Shown: positions 1 to 6,019 of the stretch, piece by piece | Layout: each line of letters begins with the position of its first letter | Position numbering within the stretch: the stretch's first letter is position 1 | DNA from: Microbacterium sp. | Lineage (GTDB): Bacteria > Actinomycetota > Actinomycetes > Actinomycetales > Microbacteriaceae | Direction: 5' to 3' | DNA length: 7,257 nucleotides | NCBI GenBank assembly: GCA_003524435.1 | Contig: DQHP01000153.1 | Location: forward strand, 1 to 7,257 | Translations under genes and position numbers: made by a program | The notes under the pieces: model-generated | The model's database searches: none | What the model was told of the DNA's origin: nothing | Seen by the model: the letters and a program-made list of their open reading frames with translations, nothing else

Positions 1-1
1 C

Positions 2-190
2 GCTCAGCTCGCCGCCGAGGCCTTGCAGCTCGCGCAGCACGACATCGACTCTGCACGCCCGCAACAGCAGCAAGGCTGGGGCGGCGATGGATGGGGTGGT
101 GGTGGCCGACGCGGCGGCGGTGGCGACCTCATGGGCGGCATCATGGGCGGCCTTGTCATCGGCAGCATCCTGGACGGTATTTTCGACTGA
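2..190 (+). CDS. C-terminal end of a glycine-rich protein (5' end outside window)
   Basis: Only the last 62 codons are present, reading in the frame that starts at base 2 and ends with TGA at 188-190. The visible part begins with an Ala/Leu/Gln-rich, probably helical stretch (AQLAAEALQLAQHDIDSARP). A Gln run and a Gly/Trp/Arg-rich linker (GWGGDGWGGGGRRGGGG) follow, and it ends in a hydrophobic Gly-rich segment (DLMGGIMGGLVIGSILDGIFD). A helical region followed by a Gly-rich tail recalls the C-termini of actinobacterial TPM-domain (YgcG-like) membrane proteins, but no TPM domain is in the window, so this is only a suggestion. The gene converges on hpf, and its stop is 10 nt before a strong terminator. 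The regular codon pattern and the terminator placement make it a real gene; its function is not established here. Confidence 0.7.
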   Translation, partial: AQLAAEALQLAQHDIDSARPQQQQGWGGDGWGGGGRRGGGGDLMGGIMGGLVIGSILDGIFD

Positions 191-200
191 CAGCAGACAC

Positions 201-236
201 AAAAATGGCCCGGCACCTCAGTGCCGGGCCATTTTT
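201..236. terminator. Bidirectional intrinsic terminator between convergent genes
   Basis: A perfect 16-bp inverted repeat (arms 201-216 and 221-236) encloses a 4-nt loop, CTCA. The stem core is GGCCCGGCAC paired with GTGCCGGGCC, flanked by AAAAAT on the left and ATTTTT on the right, so the RNA ends in a U-run on either strand. It follows the plus-strand gene by 10 nt. Its last base is also the final base of the hpf stop codon (236-238 on the minus strand), so it serves both genes. Confidence 0.93.
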
Positions 237-892
237 CAGGACGCGAGAGCCTGCTCTGGCGGCGCCTGGGTCTCAAGCGCGATCACACCGTAGTCCCAGC
301 CCTTGCGGCGGTACACGACGCTCGGGTGATCGGTGCGGACATCGACGAAGAGGAAGAAGTCGTGTCCGACGAGCTCCATCCGATCGACGGCCTCTTCTAC
401 CGTCATCCACTCGGCGTCAAAGCTCTTCGTACGAATGACAACGGGCGAGTATGCCTCTTCTTCGTCATTTTGCACCGGCACGGCGCCGGTTGCGACAGCG
501 TGGAGAACTTCCACGGACGCGGGCTGGACGTCGATTCCTTCCAGGGAGCCGGTTTCCTTCTCGAAATGTGCCCCACGCGGATGCTGGCGCCCATCGACGC
601 GCTTCTCCTTTGCGCGACGGAGCTGCTCAGAGAGCTTGTCCACCGCGAGGTCCAACGCAACGAACTTGTCGCCGTCAATAGCCTCCGCTCGAATGACAGG
701 CCCCTTGCTAACGAGCGTGAGCTCAACGGTCTCATCGGGAACGCGCCCACCACGATAGGCACGATGTGTGACCTTCACGTCCAGCCGCTGCGCTTTTGCT
801 ACCAGCGGTTGAACCTTGGCGAGCTTCTCCTCGACAACGGTTCGGAAGCGATCGGTGATACCCACACCAACGCCAACGATGCTCGTTTCCAT
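236..892 (-). CDS. hpf: Ribosome hibernation promoting factor, long form (HPF/S30AE)
   Basis: The 218-aa product fits the long HPF family, which binds the small ribosomal subunit and pairs 70S ribosomes into inactive 100S dimers in slow growth or stress. Residues 2 to about 97 are the S30AE ribosome-binding domain, starting METSIVGVGVGITDRF and ending in a basic helix (VDKLSEQLRRAKEKR). Residues 98-147 are a variable linker ending in the acidic QNDEEEA. Residues 148-206 are the C-terminal dimerisation domain (YSPVVIRTKSF, MTVEEAVDRMELVGHDFFLF, VVYRRKGWDYGVI). The start at 892 is chosen because the family N-terminus begins there and AAGGAG lies 5 nt upstream. The frame stays open 32 codons further, to an ATG touching the comF stop, but that one has no SD. 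The gene lies 96 nt after comF and ends in the bidirectional terminator. In many actinobacteria secA follows hpf; here a convergent gene does. Confidence 0.96.
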   Translation of the reverse strand: METSIVGVGVGITDRFRTVVEEKLAKVQPLVAKAQRLDVKVTHRAYRGGRVPDETVELTLVSKGPVIRAEAIDGDKFVALDLAVDKLSEQLRRAKEKRVDGRQHPRGAHFEKETGSLEGIDVQPASVEVLHAVATGAVPVQNDEEEAYSPVVIRTKSFDAEWMTVEEAVDRMELVGHDFFLFVDVRTDHPSVVYRRKGWDYGVIALETQAPPEQALAS

Positions 893-897
893 TGTGT

Positions 898-903
898 CTC
901 CTT
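898..903 (-). promoter_or_regulatory. Ribosome binding site of hpf (decides its start)
   Basis: The minus strand reads AAGGAG, then ACACA, then the ATG at 892-890. This is a near-perfect SD at 5-nt spacing, and it settles the start at METSIVG over the upstream in-frame ATG at 988. Confidence 0.85.
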
Positions 904-907
904 GTCC

Positions 908-933
908 CGGTCCTCCCGGCCAAGGGCGGACCG
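908..933 (-). promoter_or_regulatory. Leader hairpin immediately upstream of the hpf SD
   Basis: On the minus strand CGGTCC (933-928) pairs with GGACCG (913-908), and after one mismatch CCC pairs with GGG. This gives 9 GC-rich pairs around a 6-nt loop (TTGGCC). The structure ends 4 nt before the AAGGAG of hpf. There is no U-run, so it is not an intrinsic terminator. It could affect translation initiation or mRNA processing and stability of hpf; that role is inferred. The inverted repeat itself is directly visible. Confidence 0.5.
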
Positions 934-952
934 TTGTCGCCTTGTGCCCCCC

Positions 953-981
953 ACCGTAGTCCCCGTTCACCCGGATGTCAC
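953..981 (-). promoter_or_regulatory. Candidate sigma-A-type promoter for hpf
   Basis: The minus strand shows GTGACA (981-976; 5 of 6 to TTGACA), a 17-nt spacer, and TACGGT (958-953), which fits the relaxed actinobacterial -10 pattern TAnnnT. Transcription would begin near 946, giving a leader of about 54 nt carrying the hairpin at 908-933. A separate promoter would suit a stress-induced hibernation factor. The match is modest and unsupported by other evidence. Confidence 0.33.
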
Positions 982-988
982 GGGGCAT

Positions 989-1654
989 TCATGATGCATT
1001 CGCAGTGAATGCTCGACGGCGCACAGTCGCGGCGAGTGTGACAGCCCCACGGACCCGAAATCCCGCGTCATTCAGCGCCCTTGCGCCCTCATCGAGCGTC
1101 GCTCCGGTCGTGACAACATCGTCAATCAGTACGACATCTCTGCCACCCCGGGCGTGTCGCACCCGCATGCTGTGCGCAACATTTCGCTCGCGCTCCGCAA
1201 CATCGAGGCCGCGCTGGTCGGCTGTCGTTCTGGCCGTCGCCAAGACCCTCGATGCCGCAAAACCTGCGTGTCGAATCAACACCTCTGGCACACGGTATCC
1301 GCGTCTTCGAAACGCCGCACGGCCGGTCGGAATCGGCACAAGCAGCGGTGCGGGGCTGGCGGTGGGAAACTCATCGATGGCGGCGCGCAGCGCCGCACCG
1401 AGCGGACGAGCAAGCATCGTCTCGCCCTCTTCTTTCAGCCGACGGATGCAGCGCGCAGGCACCCCTTCAAACGTCAGTGCCGCGACCACCGGCAGCCCTG
1501 CCGCTGTCTCCCGACGAACCGGGAACGCGGCGAGCGCTTCACTGCAGTCCGGGCACAGCAATGTGCCAAGAACGTCGCACCCGGCGCATCCCGCAGACAG
1601 CAGGAAAGCGGCGATCTCGTCGCCCAGCATCCGCCACCGTATGTGATCGCCCAT
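989..1654 (-). CDS. comF: ComF family protein (zinc finger plus phosphoribosyltransferase fold)
   Basis: The 221-aa product has two recognisable parts. A four-cysteine zinc-binding knuckle is formed by C23, C26, C34 and C37 (CAGC...CPDC). A type I phosphoribosyltransferase fold follows, with the PRPP-binding signature VVLIDDVVTTGATL at about 174-187 and the usual RRRGY motif at 116-120. ComF relatives are linked to DNA uptake in competent bacteria, but in actinobacteria the family is widespread and its substrate is not known, so competence should not be assumed. The ATG at 1654 is immediately preceded by an in-frame TGA and GGC codon, so the frame cannot extend upstream. An ATG at 1630 (MLGDEIAAF) is an alternative start. 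SD support is weak at both: GAGG lies only 1 nt before the first. The gene lies 89 nt after lpqB and 96 nt before hpf in the same direction; I see no terminator in either gap. Confidence 0.93.
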   Translation of the reverse strand: MGDHIRWRMLGDEIAAFLLSAGCAGCDVLGTLLCPDCSEALAAFPVRRETAAGLPVVAALTFEGVPARCIRRLKEEGETMLARPLGAALRAAIDEFPTASPAPLLVPIPTGRAAFRRRGYRVPEVLIRHAGFAASRVLATARTTADQRGLDVAERERNVAHSMRVRHARGGRDVVLIDDVVTTGATLDEGARALNDAGFRVRGAVTLAATVRRRAFTANAS

Positions 1655-1743
1655 GCCTCAGAGCTTGACGCATTTGCTCGCGGCATCCCGTTGCCAACCC
1701 CACGAAGAAGGAACAACTCGACGCCGCTCGCGATGGTGCAGAG

Positions 1744-3456
1744 TTACTGACCTGCGTGCGTTCCCAAAACCAGCACGTCAGCGCGTCCCGTCTGCCATGT
1801 CGTGCCACGCTGTGCGAAGAGCACACCCTCGGCGTTGAGGATACGCACGGACGTGGCCATGCGTCCGCCAGATAGCATCTGTGCTCCCTCGGGCGCTGCG
1901 GCGCTCGCGCCCGGTCCCCCGACATCCTGCCTCAACACCGCAGGGCTGTTGTCAGAATTGACGAGGACGCTGAGGCTGTCATCTCCCACCCACGACAGCG
2001 CCAGTGCTTCGCCGTCGAGCTGCGCCAGCATCTGCGTGGGCCCCAGCTCAACAGGAACCTGATTCTCATCGCGCACGATGGCCGCGGAGATGATCCATCG
2101 CTGTCCACCCACAGTCGCAACGGCCGCGACTCGCACCCCGTCTGGCCCGACACGCAGTTGCGAGATCGACGACGCTTCGCTGAACGCGTTCGCCACGTCA
2201 ACCTGAGTGACGTTGGGTTCCCATGCCACCAGCGCCTGCGGTGCGGAAGAGGGCACCGTCCAGGTATAGCCATACGGATCCATGCTGGGCTTGAGCAGAC
2301 CAGCGCGAGCATCGAGTTGGTCCACACGCCCGTCGGCAACCGTCCATACCGCCCCGGTATCAAGCTGAACGGCCGCACGCTGGTTATCTACTGCCATGTC
2401 CACCGCGACGACGGAGGGGGCAAGTTTAAGAATTCCTTCGCTGATTCCGGCATAGGGCGTGATCTCATCCCCGAGATACGTCCCAAATTGAGAGTCTGTC
2501 AACACGACGGAACCCGGCTCAGGTACCGCGCTCTGTATTGCGGCCTGCCCGGCGTTCAAATCGCTTCCGTTCACCGTCAGACGCACTTCGCTGACGCCCG
2601 CGCTGCGGAGCGTCTCCTCCAGCTGCGTACGCATTCTCGCCAGCTGCGTGGCTTCGAGAGAAAGCGCTGACGGTGTCAGCTCTACCGTGGCGACCTTGTC
2701 TTCGCTAATGGGCACAGCATCACGAACCAGTGAGACATCGCTGGGAAACGCGCTGCGCACCGCAGGAGCCAACCAGTCGCTGGGCGCCCCTTCGAGAAGC
2801 GACTGTGTCAGCGTCGTCGCAATCTGCGGACGTCGCGGCAACCAGCGAACATCCGCAACGAGTCGAGTCCAGGTCTGATCGTAGAACTGCAGCGAGTACT
2901 TTCTGAAGACCTGCGTAAACGCTTCTGCGTCGAGGACGATCCCATCGGCCGCTGCCGTGATCCGCCATTCCCCGTTGCCATTACGTGCCACTTGGAACGA
3001 CGCCACTGACTCGTCGCCGGAGAGCTCCGTGTACGCGCCGTCCTCGTCAACTCGCGCGATCTGGTCGAGGAGGACGCGCACGTCTCCCTTTTCTGCAGTG
3101 TCGACTTCACCGACCACCTCGGCATTGAACTCGCGCCCGGCCGCGCCCTCGTCGATGGTCACGCCAGCGCTCGGGCGCCAAGTTTCTGCGAGCTCTGGGC
3201 TCAGGAACTCCCGCGCGATCTGCCACCCGTCTGTGGGCGTCAGCGCCGCATCAAGGAATCCTTCGACGATTTGCTCAGGGCTCGCGCCCTCCAACGGCTC
3301 TGCCGCGATTTGGCTGATATCCGGCGGTAGTCCGACATCCTCGCGTGCAAGACCCACGGTGACGTCACCCGTTGTCGGCAGTCCCGCACACGCGGTCAGC
3401 GCGACGGCAACAACCGCGAGCATCCCCACCACTGGTCCTCTGCGATGCTGAGTCAT
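1744..3456 (-). CDS. lpqB: LpqB lipoprotein, partner of the MtrAB two-component system
   Basis: The 570-aa product begins with a lipoprotein signal: basic MTQHRRG, a hydrophobic core at about 8-20, and a lipobox LTAC with the lipidated Cys at 23. It should therefore be anchored on the outer face of the membrane. An N-terminal region (about 40-200) includes the conserved YSLQFYDQTWTRLVADVRWLP segment. A GerMN domain follows at about 210-300 (TTLTQSLLEGAPSDWLAPAV...VRLTVNGSDL). The C-terminal half (about 320-565) is a beta-propeller-like LpqB domain with repeated strands such as LLKPSMDPYGYTWTV and ISQLRVGPDGVRVA. In mycobacteria LpqB interacts with the extracellular part of MtrB and influences MtrA phosphorylation. 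The ATG overlaps the mtrB TGA (ATGA at 3456-3453), and AGGAGG within the mtrB end lies 7 nt upstream, so translation is probably coupled. The stop is TAA. Confidence 0.96.
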   Translation of the reverse strand: MTQHRRGPVVGMLAVVAVALTACAGLPTTGDVTVGLAREDVGLPPDISQIAAEPLEGASPEQIVEGFLDAALTPTDGWQIAREFLSPELAETWRPSAGVTIDEGAAGREFNAEVVGEVDTAEKGDVRVLLDQIARVDEDGAYTELSGDESVASFQVARNGNGEWRITAAADGIVLDAEAFTQVFRKYSLQFYDQTWTRLVADVRWLPRRPQIATTLTQSLLEGAPSDWLAPAVRSAFPSDVSLVRDAVPISEDKVATVELTPSALSLEATQLARMRTQLEETLRSAGVSEVRLTVNGSDLNAGQAAIQSAVPEPGSVVLTDSQFGTYLGDEITPYAGISEGILKLAPSVVAVDMAVDNQRAAVQLDTGAVWTVADGRVDQLDARAGLLKPSMDPYGYTWTVPSSAPQALVAWEPNVTQVDVANAFSEASSISQLRVGPDGVRVAAVATVGGQRWIISAAIVRDENQVPVELGPTQMLAQLDGEALALSWVGDDSLSVLVNSDNSPAVLRQDVGGPGASAAAPEGAQMLSGGRMATSVRILNAEGVLFAQRGTTWQTGRADVLVLGTHAGQ

Positions 3457-5156
3457 GAGCGCTCCTCCTCATCCGTCGCAGTCGTGTCGGTGAAATACAG
3501 ATCCATCAGTTCGGTGAGCTGGATTGGCTGCGTCACACCACTGGCCTCAGACAGAGCTTCCTGGGGTTCGATCGGCACCGGCGAGGAGCCCGTGGCCTCT
3601 CCCGAGTGACGTGGAATCGTCAGTACGAAGTTGGTGCCCACAGCAAGCTCTGACCACACCAATAGCGTTCCACCGTGCAGATGAGCATCTCCCAGCGCGA
3701 TCGAGAGCCCCAACCCCGTGCCGCCGATCGTGCGCTGTCTCGAAGGATCTGCTCGCCAGAATCGGTCGAAAACGCGCTCGGCGTCTGCAGGATCCATACC
3801 GAGGCCGAAATCACGCACCCCCACCGCGACCGCATGCTGATTGCTATCGACCGTGACCACGACGGGGCGCCCCTCGCCGTGCTCGATGGCGTTGCCGATC
3901 AGGTTTCGCAGCACACGTCGAACGCGCCGCGGGTCCATATCAACCGGAGAATATCCACCAGGAGCAACCAGTCGCAGCTCTGTTCCCCGTTCGTCGGCCA
4001 GCGGTTTCATCTGATCGATGATGTCCTCGGCCAGCTCAGCGAGGCTCGTCTCTTCGAGCTCGAGTTGCACGGATCCGGCGTCGTATCGGCTGATTTCCAA
4101 AAGATCAGAGAGCAGCGTCTCAAATCGTTGCACCTGAGTGTGCAGCAACTCGGCCGTACGGTTGGTGGTCGGATCGAACTGGTCTCGTTGATCGTTGAGC
4201 ATGTCAGCGGCAAGGCGAATCGTCGTCAGCGGTGTGCGCAGTTCATGAGAAACATCCGACACGAACCGCTGCTGCACAAGTGAGAGCTCCCCCAGCTCTT
4301 TAATCTGAGATTCAATACTGTCCGCCATCGCGTTGAACGAGCGAGCCAGCGTCGCCAACTCGTCTTCACCGTGAACGGGCAGCCTCACCTCTAGCTCGCC
4401 CGCTGCAAGGCGTGCACTGGTCTCGGCAGCTTCGATGATCGGCTTCGAGACCAGTCGCAGCACGATCCATGAGATCCCGGCGATGATGGCGATGAGGATG
4501 AGCCCTGCGGCCCACAGCGTCCGTTGCACAAACTGCAACGTCTGCTCAGAGTCCGTCAGGTCGTAGGCGATGTACACCTCGAACGCGCCAACTTCGGGGA
4601 CGAACAACTGCTGACCGACGACGATGCCGGGCGACGTTGACCCATCGGCCATCGGCAGCGCGACTGATTGCCACGACTGCCAATCCGGAAACGCCACGAC
4701 ACGCTCACGGATTGCAGGGCTCAGCAGGTCACCGCTCAGCCCTCCGGCGGTGAAGCCGTTCACGCCGGCGCCCACCGGCGGTCGGTCAATCGGATACACC
4801 GCGATCTGGGTCGACGCAGCCGCACGCGGAATCGCTGCAGATACTTCCCCCCAGAGCGCGCGCAGCGCTGAGGGATCATCCGCTACGTCCGCCGAATCCA
4901 GAGTCTTCTGCGCTTGGTCGACGGCGACAAGTGCGTCGTAGAGCACGTCATCGCGACGCGATTCGAAGAGGTTGTTTTGGATGACAAGCGCCATGATCAC
5001 GCTGGTGACGAAGATCGCGAAGGACGTGAGCAGCAGAGTGATGGTGATCGTGCGAAAGCGCAACGATCGTCGCCACAGCGTCCGTACGGTCTCTGGCCAG
5101 CCCCGCCAGTCTCGCCATAGTGCGACGGTGGTGGGTGTCGCGCTTGTCGCGGTCAC
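3453..5156 (-). CDS. mtrB: MtrB sensor histidine kinase
   Basis: The 567-aa membrane kinase phosphorylates MtrA. The order is: cytoplasmic N-terminus, membrane helix 1 at about 36-60, an extracellular sensor region of about 150 residues (61-212), helix 2 at about 213-235, HAMP at about 236-288, HisKA with phospho-acceptor His304 in SHELRTPLTTIRLA, and an ATPase domain. The ATPase shows the N box (NLIGNAIEHGEG, about 418-429), G1 (DFGLGMDP), F box (FDRFWRAD) and G2 (GGTGLGLSIA, about 478-487). After about residue 516 there is a Ser/Pro/Glu-rich tail ending in acidic residues (TATDEEERS). The start codon is GTG (5156-5154) with AGGAG 6 nt upstream. The gap to mtrA is only 9 nt, and the end overlaps lpqB. 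All catalytic motifs are intact, so it should be active. The length equals that of M. tuberculosis MtrB. Confidence 0.98.
   Translation of the reverse strand: MTATSATPTTVALWRDWRGWPETVRTLWRRSLRFRTITITLLLTSFAIFVTSVIMALVIQNNLFESRRDDVLYDALVAVDQAQKTLDSADVADDPSALRALWGEVSAAIPRAAASTQIAVYPIDRPPVGAGVNGFTAGGLSGDLLSPAIRERVVAFPDWQSWQSVALPMADGSTSPGIVVGQQLFVPEVGAFEVYIAYDLTDSEQTLQFVQRTLWAAGLILIAIIAGISWIVLRLVSKPIIEAAETSARLAAGELEVRLPVHGEDELATLARSFNAMADSIESQIKELGELSLVQQRFVSDVSHELRTPLTTIRLAADMLNDQRDQFDPTTNRTAELLHTQVQRFETLLSDLLEISRYDAGSVQLELEETSLAELAEDIIDQMKPLADERGTELRLVAPGGYSPVDMDPRRVRRVLRNLIGNAIEHGEGRPVVVTVDSNQHAVAVGVRDFGLGMDPADAERVFDRFWRADPSRQRTIGGTGLGLSIALGDAHLHGGTLLVWSELAVGTNFVLTIPRHSGEATGSSPVPIEPQEALSEASGVTQPIQLTELMDLYFTDTTATDEEERS
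3464..3469 (-). promoter_or_regulatory. lpqB ribosome binding site inside the 3' end of mtrB
   Basis: AGGAGG on the minus strand lies within the Glu-rich last codons of mtrB (DEEERS), 7 nt before the lpqB ATG. The SD explains the start choice and, with the ATGA overlap, supports coupled translation of MtrB and LpqB. Confidence 0.85.
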
Positions 5157-5162
5157 CCCGGG

Positions 5163-5167
5163 CTCCT
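5163..5167 (-). promoter_or_regulatory. mtrB ribosome binding site overlapping the mtrA stop codon
   Basis: The minus strand reads TAGGAG, where TAG (5168-5166) ends mtrA and AGGAG is the SD for the mtrB GTG, with a 6-nt spacer CCCGGG. Ribosomes terminating on mtrA sit on the mtrB initiation region, so kinase and regulator production are probably linked. Confidence 0.8.
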
Positions 5168-5846
5168 AGCTGACGCTGCCGGCCCGGTAGCCGACACCAC
5201 GAACCGTCATGACGATCTTCGGCATGTCGGGGTCGAGTTCGACCTTTGCGCGAAGCCGCTGCACGTGCACGTTGACTAGGCGCGTGTCGGCCTTGTAGTG
5301 GTAGCCCCATACCTGCTCCAGCAGCATCTCCCGTGAAAAAACTTGCTGTGGCTTGGAGGCGAGCGCGACGAGCAGCTGGAATTCCAGTGGTGTCAGCGGG
5401 ATCGGCGTCGTGTCGCGACGCACCTCATGCGCGTCGACGTCGACCACAAGGTCGCCGATACGCAGGATCTCACTGGTAGCAGCGGTGACCGGACGAAGTC
5501 GGGTGCGAATGCGAGCCACCAACTCCTTGGGGTTAAAGGGCTTCACCATGTAGTCATCGGCGCCAACTTCGAGGCCGCGCACGACATCTGCAGTGTCAGT
5601 GCGCGCGGTGAGCATGATGATGGGCACACCGGATTCTGCCCTGATGCGAGTGCATATTTCGATACCGTCCATACCGGGCAGCATCAGATCCAGCAACACA
5701 AGGTCAGGACGTTGCGTACGCCATTCCTCAACCGCCTTTGCGCCGTCTGCACAGAACACAGGCTCGAAGCCTTCCGTACGCAGCACAATGCCGATCATCT
5801 CCGCGAGCGCGGTGTCGTCGTCGACCACGAGGATCCGTGAGGTCAT
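5166..5846 (-). CDS. mtrA: MtrA response regulator (OmpR/PhoB family)
   Basis: The 226-aa product is the DNA-binding partner of MtrB, controlling cell-wall, division and replication genes in actinobacteria. The receiver domain (about 4-118) has the acidic pocket D9-D11 (LVVDDD), phospho-acceptor Asp53 (LLDLMLPGMDG), Thr80 (MLTART) and Lys102 (VKPF). The winged-helix output domain (about 128-223) has the family motifs LTPLEFQLLVALA, VFSREMLLEQVWGY, the recognition helix DTRLVNVHVQRLRAKVE, and the wing TVRGVGYRAG. All phosphorylation residues are present. The start at MTSRILVVDDD gives the usual family length. Its SD is poor: GGGGCTGGGACCAG precedes the ATG. The frame extends 61 codons upstream into the divergent gene, without family-like sequence. 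It is the first gene of the probable mtrA-mtrB-lpqB-comF-hpf operon. Confidence 0.98.
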   Translation of the reverse strand: MTSRILVVDDDTALAEMIGIVLRTEGFEPVFCADGAKAVEEWRTQRPDLVLLDLMLPGMDGIEICTRIRAESGVPIIMLTARTDTADVVRGLEVGADDYMVKPFNPKELVARIRTRLRPVTAATSEILRIGDLVVDVDAHEVRRDTTPIPLTPLEFQLLVALASKPQQVFSREMLLEQVWGYHYKADTRLVNVHVQRLRAKVELDPDMPKIVMTVRGVGYRAGSVS

Positions 5847-5885
5847 CTGGTCCCAGCCCCATCTTTCTACGCTTGTGCGCCGCTT

Positions 5886-5894
5886 CGTGGATAA
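5886..5894 (-). promoter_or_regulatory. DnaA-box-like site upstream of mtrA
   Basis: The minus strand reads TTATCCACG, 8 of 9 to the classical DnaA box TTATCCACA. It lies 39 nt before the mtrA start, in what would be the mtrA leader. A single box may be chance. It is notable because MtrA is tied to replication control in mycobacteria. Confidence 0.3.
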
Positions 5895-5904
5895 CGGACG
5901 AACG

Positions 5905-5938
5905 CAACGTTTCCCAGCGTACTTCATGACAACGTTTC
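5905..5938. repeat. Pair of 9-bp direct repeats (CAACGTTTC) upstream of mtrA
   Basis: CAACGTTTC occurs at 5905-5913 and again at 5930-5938, 25 bp start to start, each containing the palindrome AACGTT. One copy falls in the spacer of the candidate mtrA promoter and the other near its predicted start point, as operator sites often do. The repeat is directly visible. A role as a binding site is inferred, and the protein is unknown. Confidence 0.45.
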
Positions 5939-5944
5939 GATCAC
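5916..5944 (-). promoter_or_regulatory. Weak candidate promoter for mtrA
   Basis: The minus strand shows GTGATC (5944-5939; 3 of 6 to TTGACA), a 17-nt spacer, and TACGCT (5921-5916), which fits TAnnnT. Transcription would start near 5909, with a leader of roughly 60 nt. The -35 match is poor. It is listed because TACGCT is the only TAnnnT I noticed in the 99 nt before mtrA. Confidence 0.22.
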
Positions 5945-6007
5945 GGTAGCGCCACGCGAAGCTCCTGGCGAGAGGGAGATGATGTGACACGATGGACTTG
6001 CACATCG

Positions 6008-6012
6008 GGAGG
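6008..6012 (+). promoter_or_regulatory. Ribosome binding site for the GTG-started membrane protein
   Basis: GGAGG lies 7 nt before the GTG at 6020. It supports this non-ATG start over the ATG at 5992, which leads only to a 16-codon reading frame in another phase. Confidence 0.75.
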
Positions 6013-6019
6013 GGGCGCA

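Larger units (their letters stand above)
5847..6019. promoter_or_regulatory. Divergent intergenic region between mtrA and the membrane-protein gene
   Basis: These 173 nt must hold the upstream signals of two divergent genes. Visible in it are a direct repeat of CAACGTTTC, a DnaA-box-like TTATCCACG on the minus strand, a weak promoter candidate for mtrA, one GTCACA half-site on the minus strand (5988-5983), and a good SD for the rightward gene. I did not find a convincing -35/-10 pair for the rightward gene. Confidence 0.6.

Noticed and set aside
893..988. 32-residue N-terminal extension of HPF from the ATG at 988, directly touching the comF stop
   Set aside because: No SD before that ATG, the added residues do not resemble the family N-terminus, and the region carries a hairpin and promoter-like sequence; the ATG at 892 has a strong SD.
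221..994. 257-codon plus-strand open frame opposite hpf
   Set aside because: Antisense shadow in high-GC DNA; the minus strand encodes a clear HPF protein over the same bases.
1655..1743. Possible promoter or terminator in the lpqB-comF gap (TTGGCA and a short GGCA/TGCC inverted repeat)
   Set aside because: No TAnnnT at a suitable distance from TTGGCA, and the inverted repeat is only 4 bp with no U-run.
1154..1750. 198-codon plus-strand open frame opposite comF
   Set aside because: Antisense to clear zinc-finger and phosphoribosyltransferase motifs; no domain-like sequence.
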